From Cloacibacterium sp. TD35 (GTDB lineage Bacteria > Bacteroidota > Bacteroidia > Flavobacteriales > Weeksellaceae), in contig NZ_CP104850.1 of the NCBI RefSeq assembly GCF_028864635.1, positions 1 through 64,000 of the forward strand: a DNA stretch of 64,000 bases. Reading direction: 5' to 3'. Position numbers and translations under genes: made by a program. The notes beneath the pieces are model-generated. The model was not told where the DNA came from, did no database searches, and worked only from the letters and a program-made list of their open reading frames with translations. Below, piece by piece: positions 50,445 through 59,921 of the stretch (positions are counted from its first letter, which is position 1; the number at the start of each line of letters is the position of its first letter).

Positions 50445-51236
50445 TTAATCTCTCCATTCTTCCGGAATATCACAAACCGGAATTGGATTCATTTTATGTT
50501 GCGCAGCTTTGTGCATTTTGCTGAAAATTTTGAAAACTTCTAAATCTCTTCCAGAGTATTCTGCTTCGGTTTTTGTTCCCCATTCTTTTTGGATTTTTTC
50601 CAATTCAGGATAGGTGGCGCCGATTTGTTGTTCATCTGTTCTATCCACATCCCAAAGTCCATCTGTAGGAATCGCATTTTTGATGGATTCTGGCAAATCT
50701 AAAGCTCTTGCCAAAGCATATACTTCAGTTTTGTACAAATCTGCAATCGGCGAAACATCTACTCCACCATCGCCATATTTGGTATAAAAACCAATCCCGA
50801 AATCTTCCACTTTGTTCCCAGTTCCACAAACTAAAAGTCCGTTGATTTGTCCGTAATAATACAGCGTCAGCATTCTCAATCTGCTTCTGGTATTGGCAAA
50901 AGCCAATTTTTCAGCAGGAAACTCCTGGTCTTTTACTTCAAAAGTTTTATATAACGCTTCGAAAGGTTCATTTAAATCTACCGAAAATCCTTCCACATTA
51001 GGAAATTGAGTTTTTAGAAAATCTATATGTTCCAAAGCACGAGAAGCTTGGTCTGTTTTTTGACGAATCGGCATTTCTAAAGCTAGAACCTTCAAGCCTG
51101 TCATCGCGCAAAGCGTAGAAACCACACCAGAATCTACCCCTCCTGAAACTCCTATTACATAACCTTTTGCTCCTGCTTTTTCTGCATAATCTTTTAGCCA
51201 AGAAACTATTCTTTCAATTATTTTTTCTGATTGCAT
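50445..51236 (-). CDS. nadE: NH3-dependent NAD+ synthetase
   Basis: This 263-residue enzyme amidates deamido-NAD using ammonia. It has the PP-loop motif G-V-S-G-G-V-D-S-G in the first third, then C-G-T-G-N-K-V-E-D and K-Y-G-D-G-G-V-D. There is no glutaminase domain, so it is the short form. The ATG at 51234-51236 replaces an upstream TTG. It follows the GNAT gene by 20 bp. Confidence 0.93.
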   Translation of the reverse strand: MQSEKIIERIVSWLKDYAEKAGAKGYVIGVSGGVDSGVVSTLCAMTGLKVLALEMPIRQKTDQASRALEHIDFLKTQFPNVEGFSVDLNEPFEALYKTFEVKDQEFPAEKLAFANTRSRLRMLTLYYYGQINGLLVCGTGNKVEDFGIGFYTKYGDGGVDVSPIADLYKTEVYALARALDLPESIKNAIPTDGLWDVDRTDEQQIGATYPELEKIQKEWGTKTEAEYSGRDLEVFKIFSKMHKAAQHKMNPIPVCDIPEEWRD

Positions 51237-51256
51237 GTATTTCAATTTTTACTGTT

Positions 51257-51790
51257 TTAAAAATTTTCTTTCTTTAATTCATACCAATAACACTCTGCAC
51301 CATCCAGCTCATCTACAAACTTTTCTTTTTCTTCGAAACCCAATTTTCTTAAAGTATGGATAGAAGCGTCATTTCCAGAATGAGCATGAGCACAAATTTC
51401 ATCTAAATTCAAGTCGTTAAAACCATATGCTATAAATGCTTTTGCAGCTTCTGTAGCATAACCTTTACCCCAATATTCTGGTAAAAATCGATAGCCCAAA
51501 TCATACACATTTTTAATTCCGTTGATTTCTTCTGTTAAAAATTTCAATCCACTCCATCCAATTAGTAAATTGCTGGCTTTTTCTATCACTCCATACCTTC
51601 CGATTCCGTTCTCTGCATATTGCTTTTGAATCATCTTAATAACCTCTACAGATTGTTCTATTTGACTCAATGGCGCGATGCCTATATATTTCATTACCTC
51701 TGCATTAGAATCTAATAAAAACAGACGTTCTGCATCATCTAAATTCAGCGGTCTTAAAATCAATCTTTCTGTTTCTAAAAATTCTACCAT
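51257..51790 (-). CDS. GNAT acetyltransferase, RimJ/RimL type
   Basis: This 177-residue single GNAT domain begins with E-T-E-R-L-I-L-R-P-L, the start of RimJ/RimL-like ribosomal-protein N-acetyltransferases. It carries Y-W-G-K-G-Y-A-T-E-A (acetyl-CoA loop) and N-D-A-S-I-H-T-L-R-K-L-G-F near the end. The substrate is unknown. It is probably cotranscribed with nadE. Confidence 0.85.
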   Translation of the reverse strand: MVEFLETERLILRPLNLDDAERLFLLDSNAEVMKYIGIAPLSQIEQSVEVIKMIQKQYAENGIGRYGVIEKASNLLIGWSGLKFLTEEINGIKNVYDLGYRFLPEYWGKGYATEAAKAFIAYGFNDLNLDEICAHAHSGNDASIHTLRKLGFEEKEKFVDELDGAECYWYELKKENF

Positions 51791-51805
51791 CCTTTTATTT
51801 TTTAC

Positions 51806-51813
51806 TATTTTTG
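51806..51813 (+). promoter_or_regulatory. -7 box of gldB
   Basis: TATTTTTG fits TAnnTTTG and points rightward, giving a leader of about 70 nt before the gldB ATG. The divergent GNAT gene begins only 16 bp to the left. Confidence 0.45.
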
Positions 51814-51887
51814 CGAAACTAATTTTTTGTAAAAATAATTAAATTTTTACCGAACCAACTGATGAGTTTGGTCAAATGTTTTAACCA

Positions 51888-52868
51888 ATGAAAAAATATA
51901 TAGCATATTCTCTTCTTTGCAGCTTCTTATTAATTCTTTTTTCTTGTAATAAAGAAGCAGAAAAACGCTGGAAAGTAGAAATCAAAAACACTGAACCTGT
52001 AAAAGTTATTGATATTTCTTCTGCTTTTTACAATGACAAAATTCCGTTTCAGAATTTCAAAAAAGATTTTGGTTTTTTCTTAGCGCCACAAGTTTCAGAT
52101 GCTACTTACGAAAAAAAACGTGCAGACACCATCGAAAAAAGAATATATAAAGACGCCTTAAATAAAAATAATCTAGCGAATTTAGAAAAACAATTGGCTA
52201 CACTTTTTGCTCATATAAAATACTATTTCCCTGAATTTCAAAACCCACAAGTTTACGTATTCTCTTCGGCTACAGAATTGTATGAAGAACCTATTTTGTA
52301 TGTCCCAAATGAAGGTGTACTTTTCATAGATTTATCTGCATTTTTAGGAGAAAAATCTGAGTTTTATGAAGGGATAGATGTTTACATGAGAAAAGAAATG
52401 ACGCCTCAAAATGTTTTGCCAAAAGTAGCAGAAACCATAGCTGCAGATTATGTTCCTGCAACTCCAGACCATAATAAATTTTTGGATAAAATCATCAATT
52501 TTGGAAAGTTAATGACCTTACAAGACGCTTTTCTTCCTGAAACGATGGATCAATTCAAAATGCATTATTCTAAAGACCAACAATCTTGGGCGATTTCAAA
52601 TGAAGAAAATATTTGGAATTATTTTGTAGAAAATGATTTGCTTTTCAGCGATGACAATAGATTAGATGAAAGATTTTTGGCAAAAGCACCTTTTTCTAAA
52701 TTTTACACCGAAGTAGACCCAAAATCTTCTCCTAGAGTAGGTGCTTTTATCGGTTGGCAAATTTGCAGACAATATTTAGAAAACAATCCAGCGGTAACTT
52801 TGCAAAAATTCCTACATTTACCTGCAACAGAGATTTTTAACAAAAGTAATTATAAACCTAAAAATTAA
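51888..52868 (+). CDS. gldB: Gliding motility lipoprotein GldB
   Basis: This 326-residue lipoprotein has a lipobox L-F-S-C (Cys20). The sequence matches GldB in length and in blocks such as F-G-F-F-L-A-P-Q, Y-Y-F-P-E-F-Q-N-P-Q-V-Y-V-F-S-S and I-G-W-Q-I-C-R-Q-Y. In Flavobacterium johnsoniae it is needed for gliding and linked to the T9SS; non-gliding Weeksellaceae keep it as well. gldC follows, as in other genomes. Confidence 0.88.
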   Translation: MKKYIAYSLLCSFLLILFSCNKEAEKRWKVEIKNTEPVKVIDISSAFYNDKIPFQNFKKDFGFFLAPQVSDATYEKKRADTIEKRIYKDALNKNNLANLEKQLATLFAHIKYYFPEFQNPQVYVFSSATELYEEPILYVPNEGVLFIDLSAFLGEKSEFYEGIDVYMRKEMTPQNVLPKVAETIAADYVPATPDHNKFLDKIINFGKLMTLQDAFLPETMDQFKMHYSKDQQSWAISNEENIWNYFVENDLLFSDDNRLDERFLAKAPFSKFYTEVDPKSSPRVGAFIGWQICRQYLENNPAVTLQKFLHLPATEIFNKSNYKPKN

Positions 52869-52892
52869 TTCGTGAAATCGAAAATTTGTTGA

Positions 52893-52945
52893 GTTGTAAA
52901 ATCGTTTTTTTAGATTTCAACTTTGCAATTTTACGATTTTACAAC
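52893..52945. repeat. 13-bp inverted repeat between gldB and gldC
   Basis: GTTGTAAAATCGT (52893-52905) and ACGATTTTACAAC (52933-52945) are perfect inverted copies with a 27-bp loop. The AAAATCGTAA word recurs in the fbp terminator and at about 49525, so it may be a family of small intergenic repeats. Confidence 0.55.
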
Positions 52946-52954
52946 TTTACGAAA

Positions 52955-53278
52955 ATGAGACAAACACAGATAACAATTAACGTAGAATTAGACGAAAATC
53001 ACGTTCCAGAAAAAATGACTTGGAATGCTCAAGATGGTGGTGTCGAAAATCAAGAAACCAAAGCCACCATGATTTCAGTTTGGGACGAAAAGGCGATGGA
53101 AGCATTACGTATCGATTTATGGACTAAAGATATGCCTGTAGATCAAATGAAAATGTTCCTACATCAGATTTTCGTTTCTCTAGGACACACCTACCAAAGA
53201 GCAACTGGCGAAGATGATGTAGCCGAAAAAATTCAAGAATTTGCGGAAGATTTCGCTTTTATGAGTAAGATAAAATAA
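52955..53278 (+). CDS. gldC: Gliding motility protein GldC
   Basis: This 107-residue soluble protein has no signal peptide and shows I-N-V-E-L-D-E-N-H-V-P-E-K-M-T-W and M-F-L-H-Q-I-F-V-S-L-G-H-T-Y-Q-R-A-T, characteristic of GldC. It is not strictly essential for gliding in F. johnsoniae but improves it. The ATG at 52955 excludes an upstream in-frame stretch made of the intergenic repeat. Confidence 0.88.
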   Translation: MRQTQITINVELDENHVPEKMTWNAQDGGVENQETKATMISVWDEKAMEALRIDLWTKDMPVDQMKMFLHQIFVSLGHTYQRATGEDDVAEKIQEFAEDFAFMSKIK

Positions 53279-53288
53279 TTAGTTCAAA

Positions 53289-54428
53289 ATGAAATTCAAT
53301 ACCAAAGTAATACATGGTGGTCAACACCACGAAAAAGTAACAGGTTCTGTAAATGTTCCTGTATTTCTCACTTCTACCTTTGCACAATCTTCACCTGGTC
53401 AGCATTCTGGTTACGAATATTCTAGAGCGGCAAATCCTACCAGACAAGCGTTAGAAGACGCACTGGCTTCTATAGAAAATGGAGCTCGAGGTTTAGCTTT
53501 TGGTTCTGGTTTAGCAGCCATTGACTGCGTTTTGAAATTGTTGAACCCTGGAGACGAAATCATCGCTGTAGACGATTTATACGGTGGAAGCTACAGAATG
53601 TTTATCAGACTTTTTGAGAAATATCAACTGAAATTTCACTTTGTAAATCTTGAGAATCCTGAAAATATTCTTCCATTAATTAACGAAAAAACCAAATTGG
53701 TTTGGCTAGAAACTCCAACCAATCCATTAATGAAATTGGTTGACATTCAAAAAGTTGCAGAACTTATCAAAGGAAAAGATATTCTTTTAGCGGTTGATAA
53801 TACTTTCGCAACGCCTTATATTCAGACGCCTTTAGATTTAGGTGCAGATATTGTGATGCACTCTGCTACCAAATATTTAGGTGGACATTCTGATGTCATT
53901 GCAGGAGCGTTAATTGCTAAAACACCAGAATTAGGAGAAAAATTACATTTCATTCAGTTTGCAAGTGGCGGAATTTTAGGACCTCACGACTCTTATTTGG
54001 TTTTGAGAGGTATTAAAACTTTGGCTTTAAGAGTTCAGAGACATTCTGAAAACGGACAAAAAATTGCTGAATATTTACAAAATCATCCAAAAGTGGACAA
54101 AGTCTTTTATCCTAATTTAGCGAACAATCCTAAGTTAGAATTGGCAAAAAAACAAATGAAAACTTTCGGAGGAATGATTTCTTTCACCTTTAAATCTGGC
54201 AAAAAAGAAGATTCTATCAAATTTTTAGAAAAATTAAAGGTGTTTACTTTGGCAGAAAGCTTAGGCGGTGTAGAATCTTTAGCGAACCATCCTGCTTTAA
54301 TGACTCACGCTTCTATTCCTGCAGAAAAACGTGCAGAATTAGGCATTACCGATGATTTGGTAAGACTTAGCTGCGGTATCGAAGATGCCGAAGATTTAAT
54401 CGCTGATTTAGAACAAGCTTTTAACTAA
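53289..54428 (+). CDS. Cystathionine gamma-synthase or gamma-lyase
   Basis: This 379-residue PLP enzyme belongs to the Cys/Met metabolism family. The PLP Lys195 is in S-A-T-K-Y-L-G-G-H-S-D, with Y-E-Y-S-R-A-A-N-P-T-R near the N-terminus and E-T-P-T-N-P in the middle. It either makes cystathionine from an activated homoserine and cysteine or cleaves it; sequence alone does not settle which. It starts 10 bp after gldC and heads a row of small rightward genes. Confidence 0.87.
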   Translation: MKFNTKVIHGGQHHEKVTGSVNVPVFLTSTFAQSSPGQHSGYEYSRAANPTRQALEDALASIENGARGLAFGSGLAAIDCVLKLLNPGDEIIAVDDLYGGSYRMFIRLFEKYQLKFHFVNLENPENILPLINEKTKLVWLETPTNPLMKLVDIQKVAELIKGKDILLAVDNTFATPYIQTPLDLGADIVMHSATKYLGGHSDVIAGALIAKTPELGEKLHFIQFASGGILGPHDSYLVLRGIKTLALRVQRHSENGQKIAEYLQNHPKVDKVFYPNLANNPKLELAKKQMKTFGGMISFTFKSGKKEDSIKFLEKLKVFTLAESLGGVESLANHPALMTHASIPAEKRAELGITDDLVRLSCGIEDAEDLIADLEQAFN

Positions 54429-54434
54429 AAATCT

Positions 54435-54881
54435 ATGTTGACGAGAAAAACCATCTTAGAAGATTTACCTCAACTGTCGAATTTATTTGACCAATACAGA
54501 ACTTGGTATCATAAGGAAAGTGATATTGAAGGTGCTAAAAATTTTCTAAAAGAAAGATTAAAAAACCAAGATTCTGAAATTTTTGTAGCAGAAGAAAACG
54601 GAATTTTGACTGGTTTTTCTCAATTATACCCATTGTTTTCTTCTACAAGAATGAAAAGATATTGGCTTTTGAATGATTTATTCGTCAACGAAAATCACAG
54701 AGGGAAAGGTCATTCTAAAGCATTAATAGAAAGAGCAAAAGAATTATGTATCGCAACAAACGCTTGCGGAATTCTTTTAGAAACCGATAAAACCAACGAA
54801 ATTGGCAACCAACTTTATCCAAGTTGTGGTTTTGAGCATTATAATCACGCCAATTTTTATGAGTGGACCAATCCATCTTAA
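54435..54881 (+). CDS. GNAT acetyltransferase
   Basis: This 148-residue single GNAT domain has L-N-D-L-F-V-N-E-N-H-R-G-K-G-H-S-K-A-L-I (acetyl-CoA binding loop) and an end pattern C-G-F-E-H-Y-N-H-A-N-F-Y. The substrate is unknown. The gene starts 6 bp after the PLP enzyme and is probably cotranscribed. Confidence 0.83.
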   Translation: MLTRKTILEDLPQLSNLFDQYRTWYHKESDIEGAKNFLKERLKNQDSEIFVAEENGILTGFSQLYPLFSSTRMKRYWLLNDLFVNENHRGKGHSKALIERAKELCIATNACGILLETDKTNEIGNQLYPSCGFEHYNHANFYEWTNPS

Positions 54882-54900
54882 CCAAAATTAAAACTTAGTT

Positions 54901-55404
54901 ATGACTGAATTTCAAAAATATATTCAAAGATATTTAGACCAAATTCCAACAGAAAATTGGTTGGAAGAAATGATTAATTCTGGGGCAGACACAATTCAGA
55001 TTTTTTCTGGTTTAAACAATGAAAAATCACTTTTTGCATACGCAGAAGGAAAATGGACGCTCAAGGAATTACTTCTTCATTTAATAGACACCGAAAAAAT
55101 TTTCCAATACAGAGCACTTCGTTTTGCCAGAAAAGACCAAACCGAATTGTCTGGTTTTGATGAAAATCTTTTTGTAGAGAATTCTTTTGCTAACGATAGA
55201 ACTTTGGTAAGTTTGTTAGAAGAGTTCAGAATTGTGAGACAAACGTCTATCATTTTCTTCGAAAATTTACAAAATGTAGCACTTACCAACACGGGGAAAG
55301 CTAATGGAAACGAAATTTCTGTAGAAACCATCGGAAGATTAATCGTGGGACACAATTTCCATCATTTAAAAATAATTGAGGAAAGATATTTACCGAATTT
55401 ATAA
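54901..55404 (+). CDS. DinB-family protein
   Basis: This 167-residue four-helix protein has the DinB/YfiT metal-site pattern: L-L-L-H-L-I-D-T-E in the middle and G-H-N-F-H-H-L-K near the end, providing His ligands. Members include metal-dependent thiol transferases and uncharacterised damage-related proteins. It lies in the row from the PLP enzyme to tsaC. Confidence 0.82.
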   Translation: MTEFQKYIQRYLDQIPTENWLEEMINSGADTIQIFSGLNNEKSLFAYAEGKWTLKELLLHLIDTEKIFQYRALRFARKDQTELSGFDENLFVENSFANDRTLVSLLEEFRIVRQTSIIFFENLQNVALTNTGKANGNEISVETIGRLIVGHNFHHLKIIEERYLPNL

Positions 55405-55414
55405 TATATAAATC

Positions 55415-55963
55415 ATGGAAAAGGCATTAGAAATATTAAAAAACGGAGGCGTTATACTCTATCCTACAGATACGATTTGGGGAATTGGTTGTGATGCAAC
55501 CAATGTAGAAGCCATCAACAAAATTTTTGAAATCAAAAAGCGTGAGAAAACCAAATCCATGATAATTTTGGTGGAAAACGAACGCAGATTACAAGATTTA
55601 GTAGACGTTCCAGAAATGGCTTGGCAAATTATTGATTTGTCTGAAAAACCTGTCACCATCGTTTATGAAAATCCTAAAAATCTACCGAAAGAAATTTTGG
55701 CAGAAGACGGAAGCATAGGCATTAGACTGGTGAAAGATGATTTTTGCAAAAAATTGATTTCTAAACTCAATAAACCTTTGGTTTCTACTTCTGCCAATTT
55801 TAGCGGAGACAAATCACCATTGAAATTCTCTGACATTTCGCAAGAACTCATTGATGCGGTAGATTATGCAGTAGAAGAAAACAGAGAAAGCGTTTCTAAA
55901 TATTCTGGTTCTTCAGTGATAAAAGTTTGGAGCGATGGAAGAGTGAAAGTTTTAAGGGAATAA
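55415..55963 (+). CDS. tsaC: Threonylcarbamoyl-AMP synthase
   Basis: This 182-residue YrdC-domain protein makes threonylcarbamoyl-AMP for the t6A modification of ANN-decoding tRNAs. It has the Y-P-T-D-T-I-W-G-I-G-C-D start, K-K-R-E-K-T-K-S-M and S-T-S-A-N-F-S-G. It is the short form without a Sua5 domain. Confidence 0.9.
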   Translation: MEKALEILKNGGVILYPTDTIWGIGCDATNVEAINKIFEIKKREKTKSMIILVENERRLQDLVDVPEMAWQIIDLSEKPVTIVYENPKNLPKEILAEDGSIGIRLVKDDFCKKLISKLNKPLVSTSANFSGDKSPLKFSDISQELIDAVDYAVEENRESVSKYSGSSVIKVWSDGRVKVLRE

Positions 55964-55993
55964 TTAAGGTTTTATCAATTTTATAATTAATCT

Positions 55994-56001
55994 TATCTTT
56001 G
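55994..56001 (+). promoter_or_regulatory. -7 box of cca
   Basis: TATCTTTG is a perfect -7 match. The transcript would start about 80 nt before the cca ATG and contain the inverted repeat at 56016-56072. Confidence 0.55.
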
Positions 56002-56015
56002 CAAAAAATTAATTT

Positions 56016-56072
56016 CTCGCAGATTTAGCAGAAACCGCAGATTAAACCTGCAAAATCGGCTCAATCTGCGAG
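56016..56072. repeat. GCAGATT intergenic repeat with inverted ends
   Basis: CTCGCAGATT (56016-56025) and AATCTGCGAG (56063-56072) are perfect inverted copies. Between them CGCAGATTA occurs again. Such GCAGATT-rich palindromic elements are a familiar intergenic repeat type in Flavobacteriia. Here it would sit in the cca leader. Confidence 0.6.
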
Positions 56073-56087
56073 AGTTTTTATACAAAA

Positions 56088-57506
56088 ATGAAAATCAATT
56101 TAACCCAAAATAAAAATTTCAAACTTTTTAAAATCATTTCTAAAGTCGCACAAGAAAACAACCAAACGGTCTATATTGTTGGCGGTTACGTTCGTGATTT
56201 ATTGATGCAAAGAAAAGCACCAACAGACATCGATTTTGTAACCGAACAAAGCGGAATAGAACTCGCAAAAGCGGTAGGAAAAGAACTCGGAGATTTGAAA
56301 GTTTCTGTGTTCAAAACTTACGGAACTGCGATGATTAAATACCAAGACTTGGATTTAGAATTTGTAGGTGCCAGAAAAGAAAGCTATTCCGAAGATTCTA
56401 GAAAACCGGCGGTAGAAACAGGAACTTTGGAAGACGACCAAAAACGCAGAGATTTTACCGTAAATGCATTGGCAATTTCTCTCAATGCAGAAAATTTTGG
56501 AGAACTGATTGATCCTTTTAACGGAAGAGAAGATATGCAGAACAAAATTCTGCGAACGCCTCTAGAACCAGCTCAAACGTATTCAGACGACCCGCTCAGA
56601 ATGATGAGAGCCATTAGATTTGCATCGGTTTTACATTTTAATATTGAAGAAAATTCCCTAGAAGCCATCAAACAAGAAGCAGAACGCATCAAAATTGTTT
56701 CGATGGAACGCATTATGGTGGAATTCAACAAAATTATGTTAAGCGAAAAACCTTCGGTTGGTTTAAAATTGATGGAAGAAACCACCCTTTTAGAAAAAAT
56801 TATTCCTGAATTAACTTCACTCAGAGGAATAGAAGAAGTGGAAGGACAATCGCACAAAGATAATTTTTGGCACACTTTGGAAGTAGTAGACAATATCTCT
56901 AAAAACACTGATAATCTTTGGTTAAGATGGGCTGCTTTATTGCACGACATCGGAAAAGCACCGACTAAAAAATTTGTAGAAAAAGTAGGTTGGACTTTCC
57001 ACGGACACGAATTTCTAGGTTCTAAAATGGTGAAAAACCTTTTCACGAGATTAAAATTACCATTAGGACATGATATGAAATATGTGCAGAAAATGGTAAA
57101 ACTTTCATCCAGACCTATAGCTTTGATTGACGATGGAACTTCTGATTCTGCCTTGAGAAGATTGCTTTTTGATGCTGGTGAAGATTTAGAAGATCTGTTT
57201 ACGCTTTGTAAAGCAGACATCACTACTAAAAACGCTTCAAAACAAGAAAAATTCAAGAAAAATTTTGAATATGTAGCGAAGAAAATAAAGGAAGTGGAAG
57301 AAAAAGACCACGTTAGAAATTTTCAACCACCCATTTCTGGAGAAGAAATTATGGAAATGTTCCTGTTGAAACCTGGTCGTGAAATTGGAATTTTGAAAGA
57401 AAAAGTAAAAGAGGCCATTTTAGAGGGCATCATTGCAAATGATAAAGACGAAGCCAGAAATTTCATCATTAAAGAAGCGAAACTTTTAGGATTAGAAATG
57501 AATTAA
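56088..57506 (+). CDS. cca: CCA tRNA nucleotidyltransferase with HD domain
   Basis: This 472-residue enzyme adds or repairs the 3' CCA of tRNAs. This fits the window's tRNA-Phe gene, which does not encode CCA. It has G-G-Y-V-R-D-L-L and D-I-D-F (nucleotidyltransferase motif), R-R-D-F-T-V-N-A-L-A, then an HD domain with L-L-H-D-I-G-K-A. The C-terminal domain is of tRNA-binding type. Confidence 0.93.
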   Translation: MKINLTQNKNFKLFKIISKVAQENNQTVYIVGGYVRDLLMQRKAPTDIDFVTEQSGIELAKAVGKELGDLKVSVFKTYGTAMIKYQDLDLEFVGARKESYSEDSRKPAVETGTLEDDQKRRDFTVNALAISLNAENFGELIDPFNGREDMQNKILRTPLEPAQTYSDDPLRMMRAIRFASVLHFNIEENSLEAIKQEAERIKIVSMERIMVEFNKIMLSEKPSVGLKLMEETTLLEKIIPELTSLRGIEEVEGQSHKDNFWHTLEVVDNISKNTDNLWLRWAALLHDIGKAPTKKFVEKVGWTFHGHEFLGSKMVKNLFTRLKLPLGHDMKYVQKMVKLSSRPIALIDDGTSDSALRRLLFDAGEDLEDLFTLCKADITTKNASKQEKFKKNFEYVAKKIKEVEEKDHVRNFQPPISGEEIMEMFLLKPGREIGILKEKVKEAILEGIIANDKDEARNFIIKEAKLLGLEMN

Positions 57507-57512
57507 AAAAAT

Positions 57513-57539
57513 ATCCCTCAAAAATTTGAGGGATTTTAT
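57513..57539 (+). terminator. Bidirectional terminator between cca and hemL
   Basis: ATCCCTCAAA and TTTGAGGGAT form a 10-bp stem with a 2-nt core, flanked by A on the left and T on the right. Confidence 0.9.
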
Positions 57540-57540
57540 T

Positions 57541-58839
57541 TTAGTCTGATATTTTGTCTAAATAATCAAAATTTCTAACCGCTTCTAGCGTTTTATCAAT
57601 TTCGGTGTCATTAATAGAATCAGAGATAAACCACGTTTCGTAACCACTTGGCGGAAGATAAATTCCCTGAGCCAACAATTGGTGGAAGAAATTATTGAAA
57701 AGTGAATGGTTAGAATCTGCAGCTTCCTCAAAATTTGAAACCCTATTCGTATGGAAGAAAATACTCATCATACTTCCTTTTCTGTTGATTTTATGGGCAA
57801 TTCCTTTTTCATTAAGAATTTTACCAATTTCAAAATCTAGCGTTTCTGTGGCCTTATTTAGCTTTTCGTAAAAATTAGGATTGTTTTTGATGAGTTGAAG
57901 CGTAGTTAAACCCGCTCTCATTGCTAGAGGATTTCCACTGAGCGTTCCTGCTTGATAAACATCTCCTCTTGGCGAAAGTTTATTCATAATTTCGTTTCTT
58001 GCAGCAAAAGCTCCAACTGGCATTCCACCACCAATTACTTTTCCGTAAGTCACGATATCTGCTTTTACATTGTACAATTCTTGCGCGCCACCAAAAGCCA
58101 AACGGAAACCTGTCATTACTTCATCAAAAATCAATAAAGCACCGTTTTCATCACAAACTTTTCTTAGATTTTGAAGAAAATTATTTTCTGGCAAAACACA
58201 ACCCATGTTTCCAGCAACCGGTTCTACAATAATCGCAGCAATTTCACCTTGATTATGACGGAACAAATCCTGTACTTGTTCTATATCATTGTATTTTGCT
58301 AAAAGTGTGTCTTTTGCAGTTCCAGAAGTTACGCCTGGAGAATTAGGATTCCCGAAAGTTGCCGCTCCACTTCCTGCTTTAATCAAAAATGAATCTGAAT
58401 GACCATGATAGCAACCTTCAAATTTGATAATTTTTTCTCTTCCTGTATAACCTCTTGCTAAACGAATTGCGCTCATACAAGCTTCCGTACCCGAAGAAAC
58501 CATTCTGATTTGGTCAATATTCGGAACATTTTCGATGATGAATTTTGCAATTTGTGTTTCTAATTCCGTAGGCGCACCAAAAGAAAAACCTTTTTCTGCT
58601 TGTAATTTCACCGCTTCTACTACCTCATCATGAGCGTGACCTACAATTGCCGGCCCCCAAGAATTAATGTAATCTACATATGTTCTATTATCTTCATCCG
58701 TTAAATAAGCACCTTTCGCAGATTTCAAAAAAACAGGAACTCCTCCTACAGATTTGAAAGCACGAACTGGCGAATTAACACCTCCTGGAATATATTTGTA
58801 CGCTTCTTCGAAGAGAGCTGAACTTCTTTGGTATAACAT
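57541..58839 (-). CDS. hemL: Glutamate-1-semialdehyde 2,1-aminomutase
   Basis: This 432-residue PLP enzyme makes 5-aminolevulinate in the C5 haem pathway. The PLP Lys267 is in [13 protein letters not shown], with [11 protein letters not shown] near the start and S-S-G-T-E-A as the phosphate site. The length fits HemL. It is convergent with cca. Confidence 0.95.
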   Translation of the reverse strand: MLYQRSSALFEEAYKYIPGGVNSPVRAFKSVGGVPVFLKSAKGAYLTDEDNRTYVDYINSWGPAIVGHAHDEVVEAVKLQAEKGFSFGAPTELETQIAKFIIENVPNIDQIRMVSSGTEACMSAIRLARGYTGREKIIKFEGCYHGHSDSFLIKAGSGAATFGNPNSPGVTSGTAKDTLLAKYNDIEQVQDLFRHNQGEIAAIIVEPVAGNMGCVLPENNFLQNLRKVCDENGALLIFDEVMTGFRLAFGGAQELYNVKADIVTYGKVIGGGMPVGAFAARNEIMNKLSPRGDVYQAGTLSGNPLAMRAGLTTLQLIKNNPNFYEKLNKATETLDFEIGKILNEKGIAHKINRKGSMMSIFFHTNRVSNFEEAADSNHSLFNNFFHQLLAQGIYLPPSGYETWFISDSINDTEIDKTLEAVRNFDYLDKISD

Positions 58840-58880
58840 TTTTTGAAAGTTATGATTTATAAATTATGAGTTAAATAATA

Positions 58881-59921
58881 TTATCTAGGTTTTCTATTTT
58901 TAAGATAAATAAGTTGACCTTCTTTTACTTTATCTCCATATTCCATGCGATTTCTGTCATAAAGTTTATCGAGTCTTATTGCAAATTTCTGAGCGATAGA
59001 ATACATATTATCTCCTTTTTCGGCACGATATGTTTCCACACTTCCTACAGAATTTTTCTTTTCGAGGAAGAGAATTTGTCCTTCTTTTAAAGTCTGAGAA
59101 GAAAGCTCGTTCCATTTCATTAATTTAGAAGTAGATACTCCGTATTTTTTAGAAATATCATGCAAACTAACTTCTGATGCATCATCATAATCTGGTTCAA
59201 CTGGAATCACGATGTATTTCAAAGCTTCATTAGGATGTGCTTTCATCAAAACCGACAATAAAACTTCTTCTTTAGTCAATTTTACAGGTTCTGGAGCATC
59301 TATTACCACTTTTGGAGCTTCTTCTTTTGTAGGACTTGGCAAATTTTTCGCTAAAAACTCTTTATCATTCGCCAAATCAGGATACAATGCCAAAAGCTTT
59401 TCAGTGACTTGTTCTTTTTTGATATAATCAAATTCAAAAAGTTTATATTTCTGAATTTTATCAATCAAAATATAAGCATATCTAGGATTGGTCGCATAAC
59501 CCGCTTTTTTCAAACCATGGGCCCAACCGTTATAATCTTTAGGATCTAAAAGAAATAAATTTTTGTAAAAAGGACGATTTACCAAGAACAAAGAATGATC
59601 TCTGTATGATTCTCTAGGATCTTCATATACTCTGAAACATTCATTAGGAGCATCATCAGTATGACTCATGGTTTTTCCCATCCAGTTTTCTTTACACTTA
59701 ATCCCAAAGTGATTTTTCCCTTCTTGTGCCAATCTAGACTGGCCACCACCTGTTTCTAAAAGTCCTTGCGCCAAAGTAATAGAAGCTGGAATATTGTATA
59801 ATTCCATTTCTTCTACAGCATATTGTGCAAATCGCTGAATGTACTGGTCTTCTGTTTTCCAAGTTTGGGCTTGGTAACTATTTGCAATAATTAATATGAA
59901 TACTGAAAAAAATTTCTTCAT
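58881..59921 (-). CDS. Secreted glucosaminidase with LysM repeats
   Basis: This 346-residue protein has a signal peptide (about 1-18). A glucosaminidase domain (about 25-165) contains S-I-T-L-A-Q-G-L-L-E-T-G-G-G and H-F-G-I-K-C-K. A linker and two LysM-like modules follow (about 230-285 and 300-343, with Y-G-V-S-T-S-K-L-M-K-W-N and N-M-Y-S-I-A-Q-K-F). It should cut the glycan backbone of peptidoglycan during growth or separation. Its ATG overlaps the stop of the PLP enzyme gene (TAATG). Confidence 0.9.
   Translation of the reverse strand: MKKFFSVFILIIANSYQAQTWKTEDQYIQRFAQYAVEEMELYNIPASITLAQGLLETGGGQSRLAQEGKNHFGIKCKENWMGKTMSHTDDAPNECFRVYEDPRESYRDHSLFLVNRPFYKNLFLLDPKDYNGWAHGLKKAGYATNPRYAYILIDKIQKYKLFEFDYIKKEQVTEKLLALYPDLANDKEFLAKNLPSPTKEEAPKVVIDAPEPVKLTKEEVLLSVLMKAHPNEALKYIVIPVEPDYDDASEVSLHDISKKYGVSTSKLMKWNELSSQTLKEGQILFLEKKNSVGSVETYRAEKGDNMYSIAQKFAIRLDKLYDRNRMEYGDKVKEGQLIYLKNRKPR

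Noticed and set aside
52886-52954. Upstream in-frame start for GldC
   Set aside because: The extra residues are translated from the intergenic inverted repeat and are absent from the GldC family as I know it.
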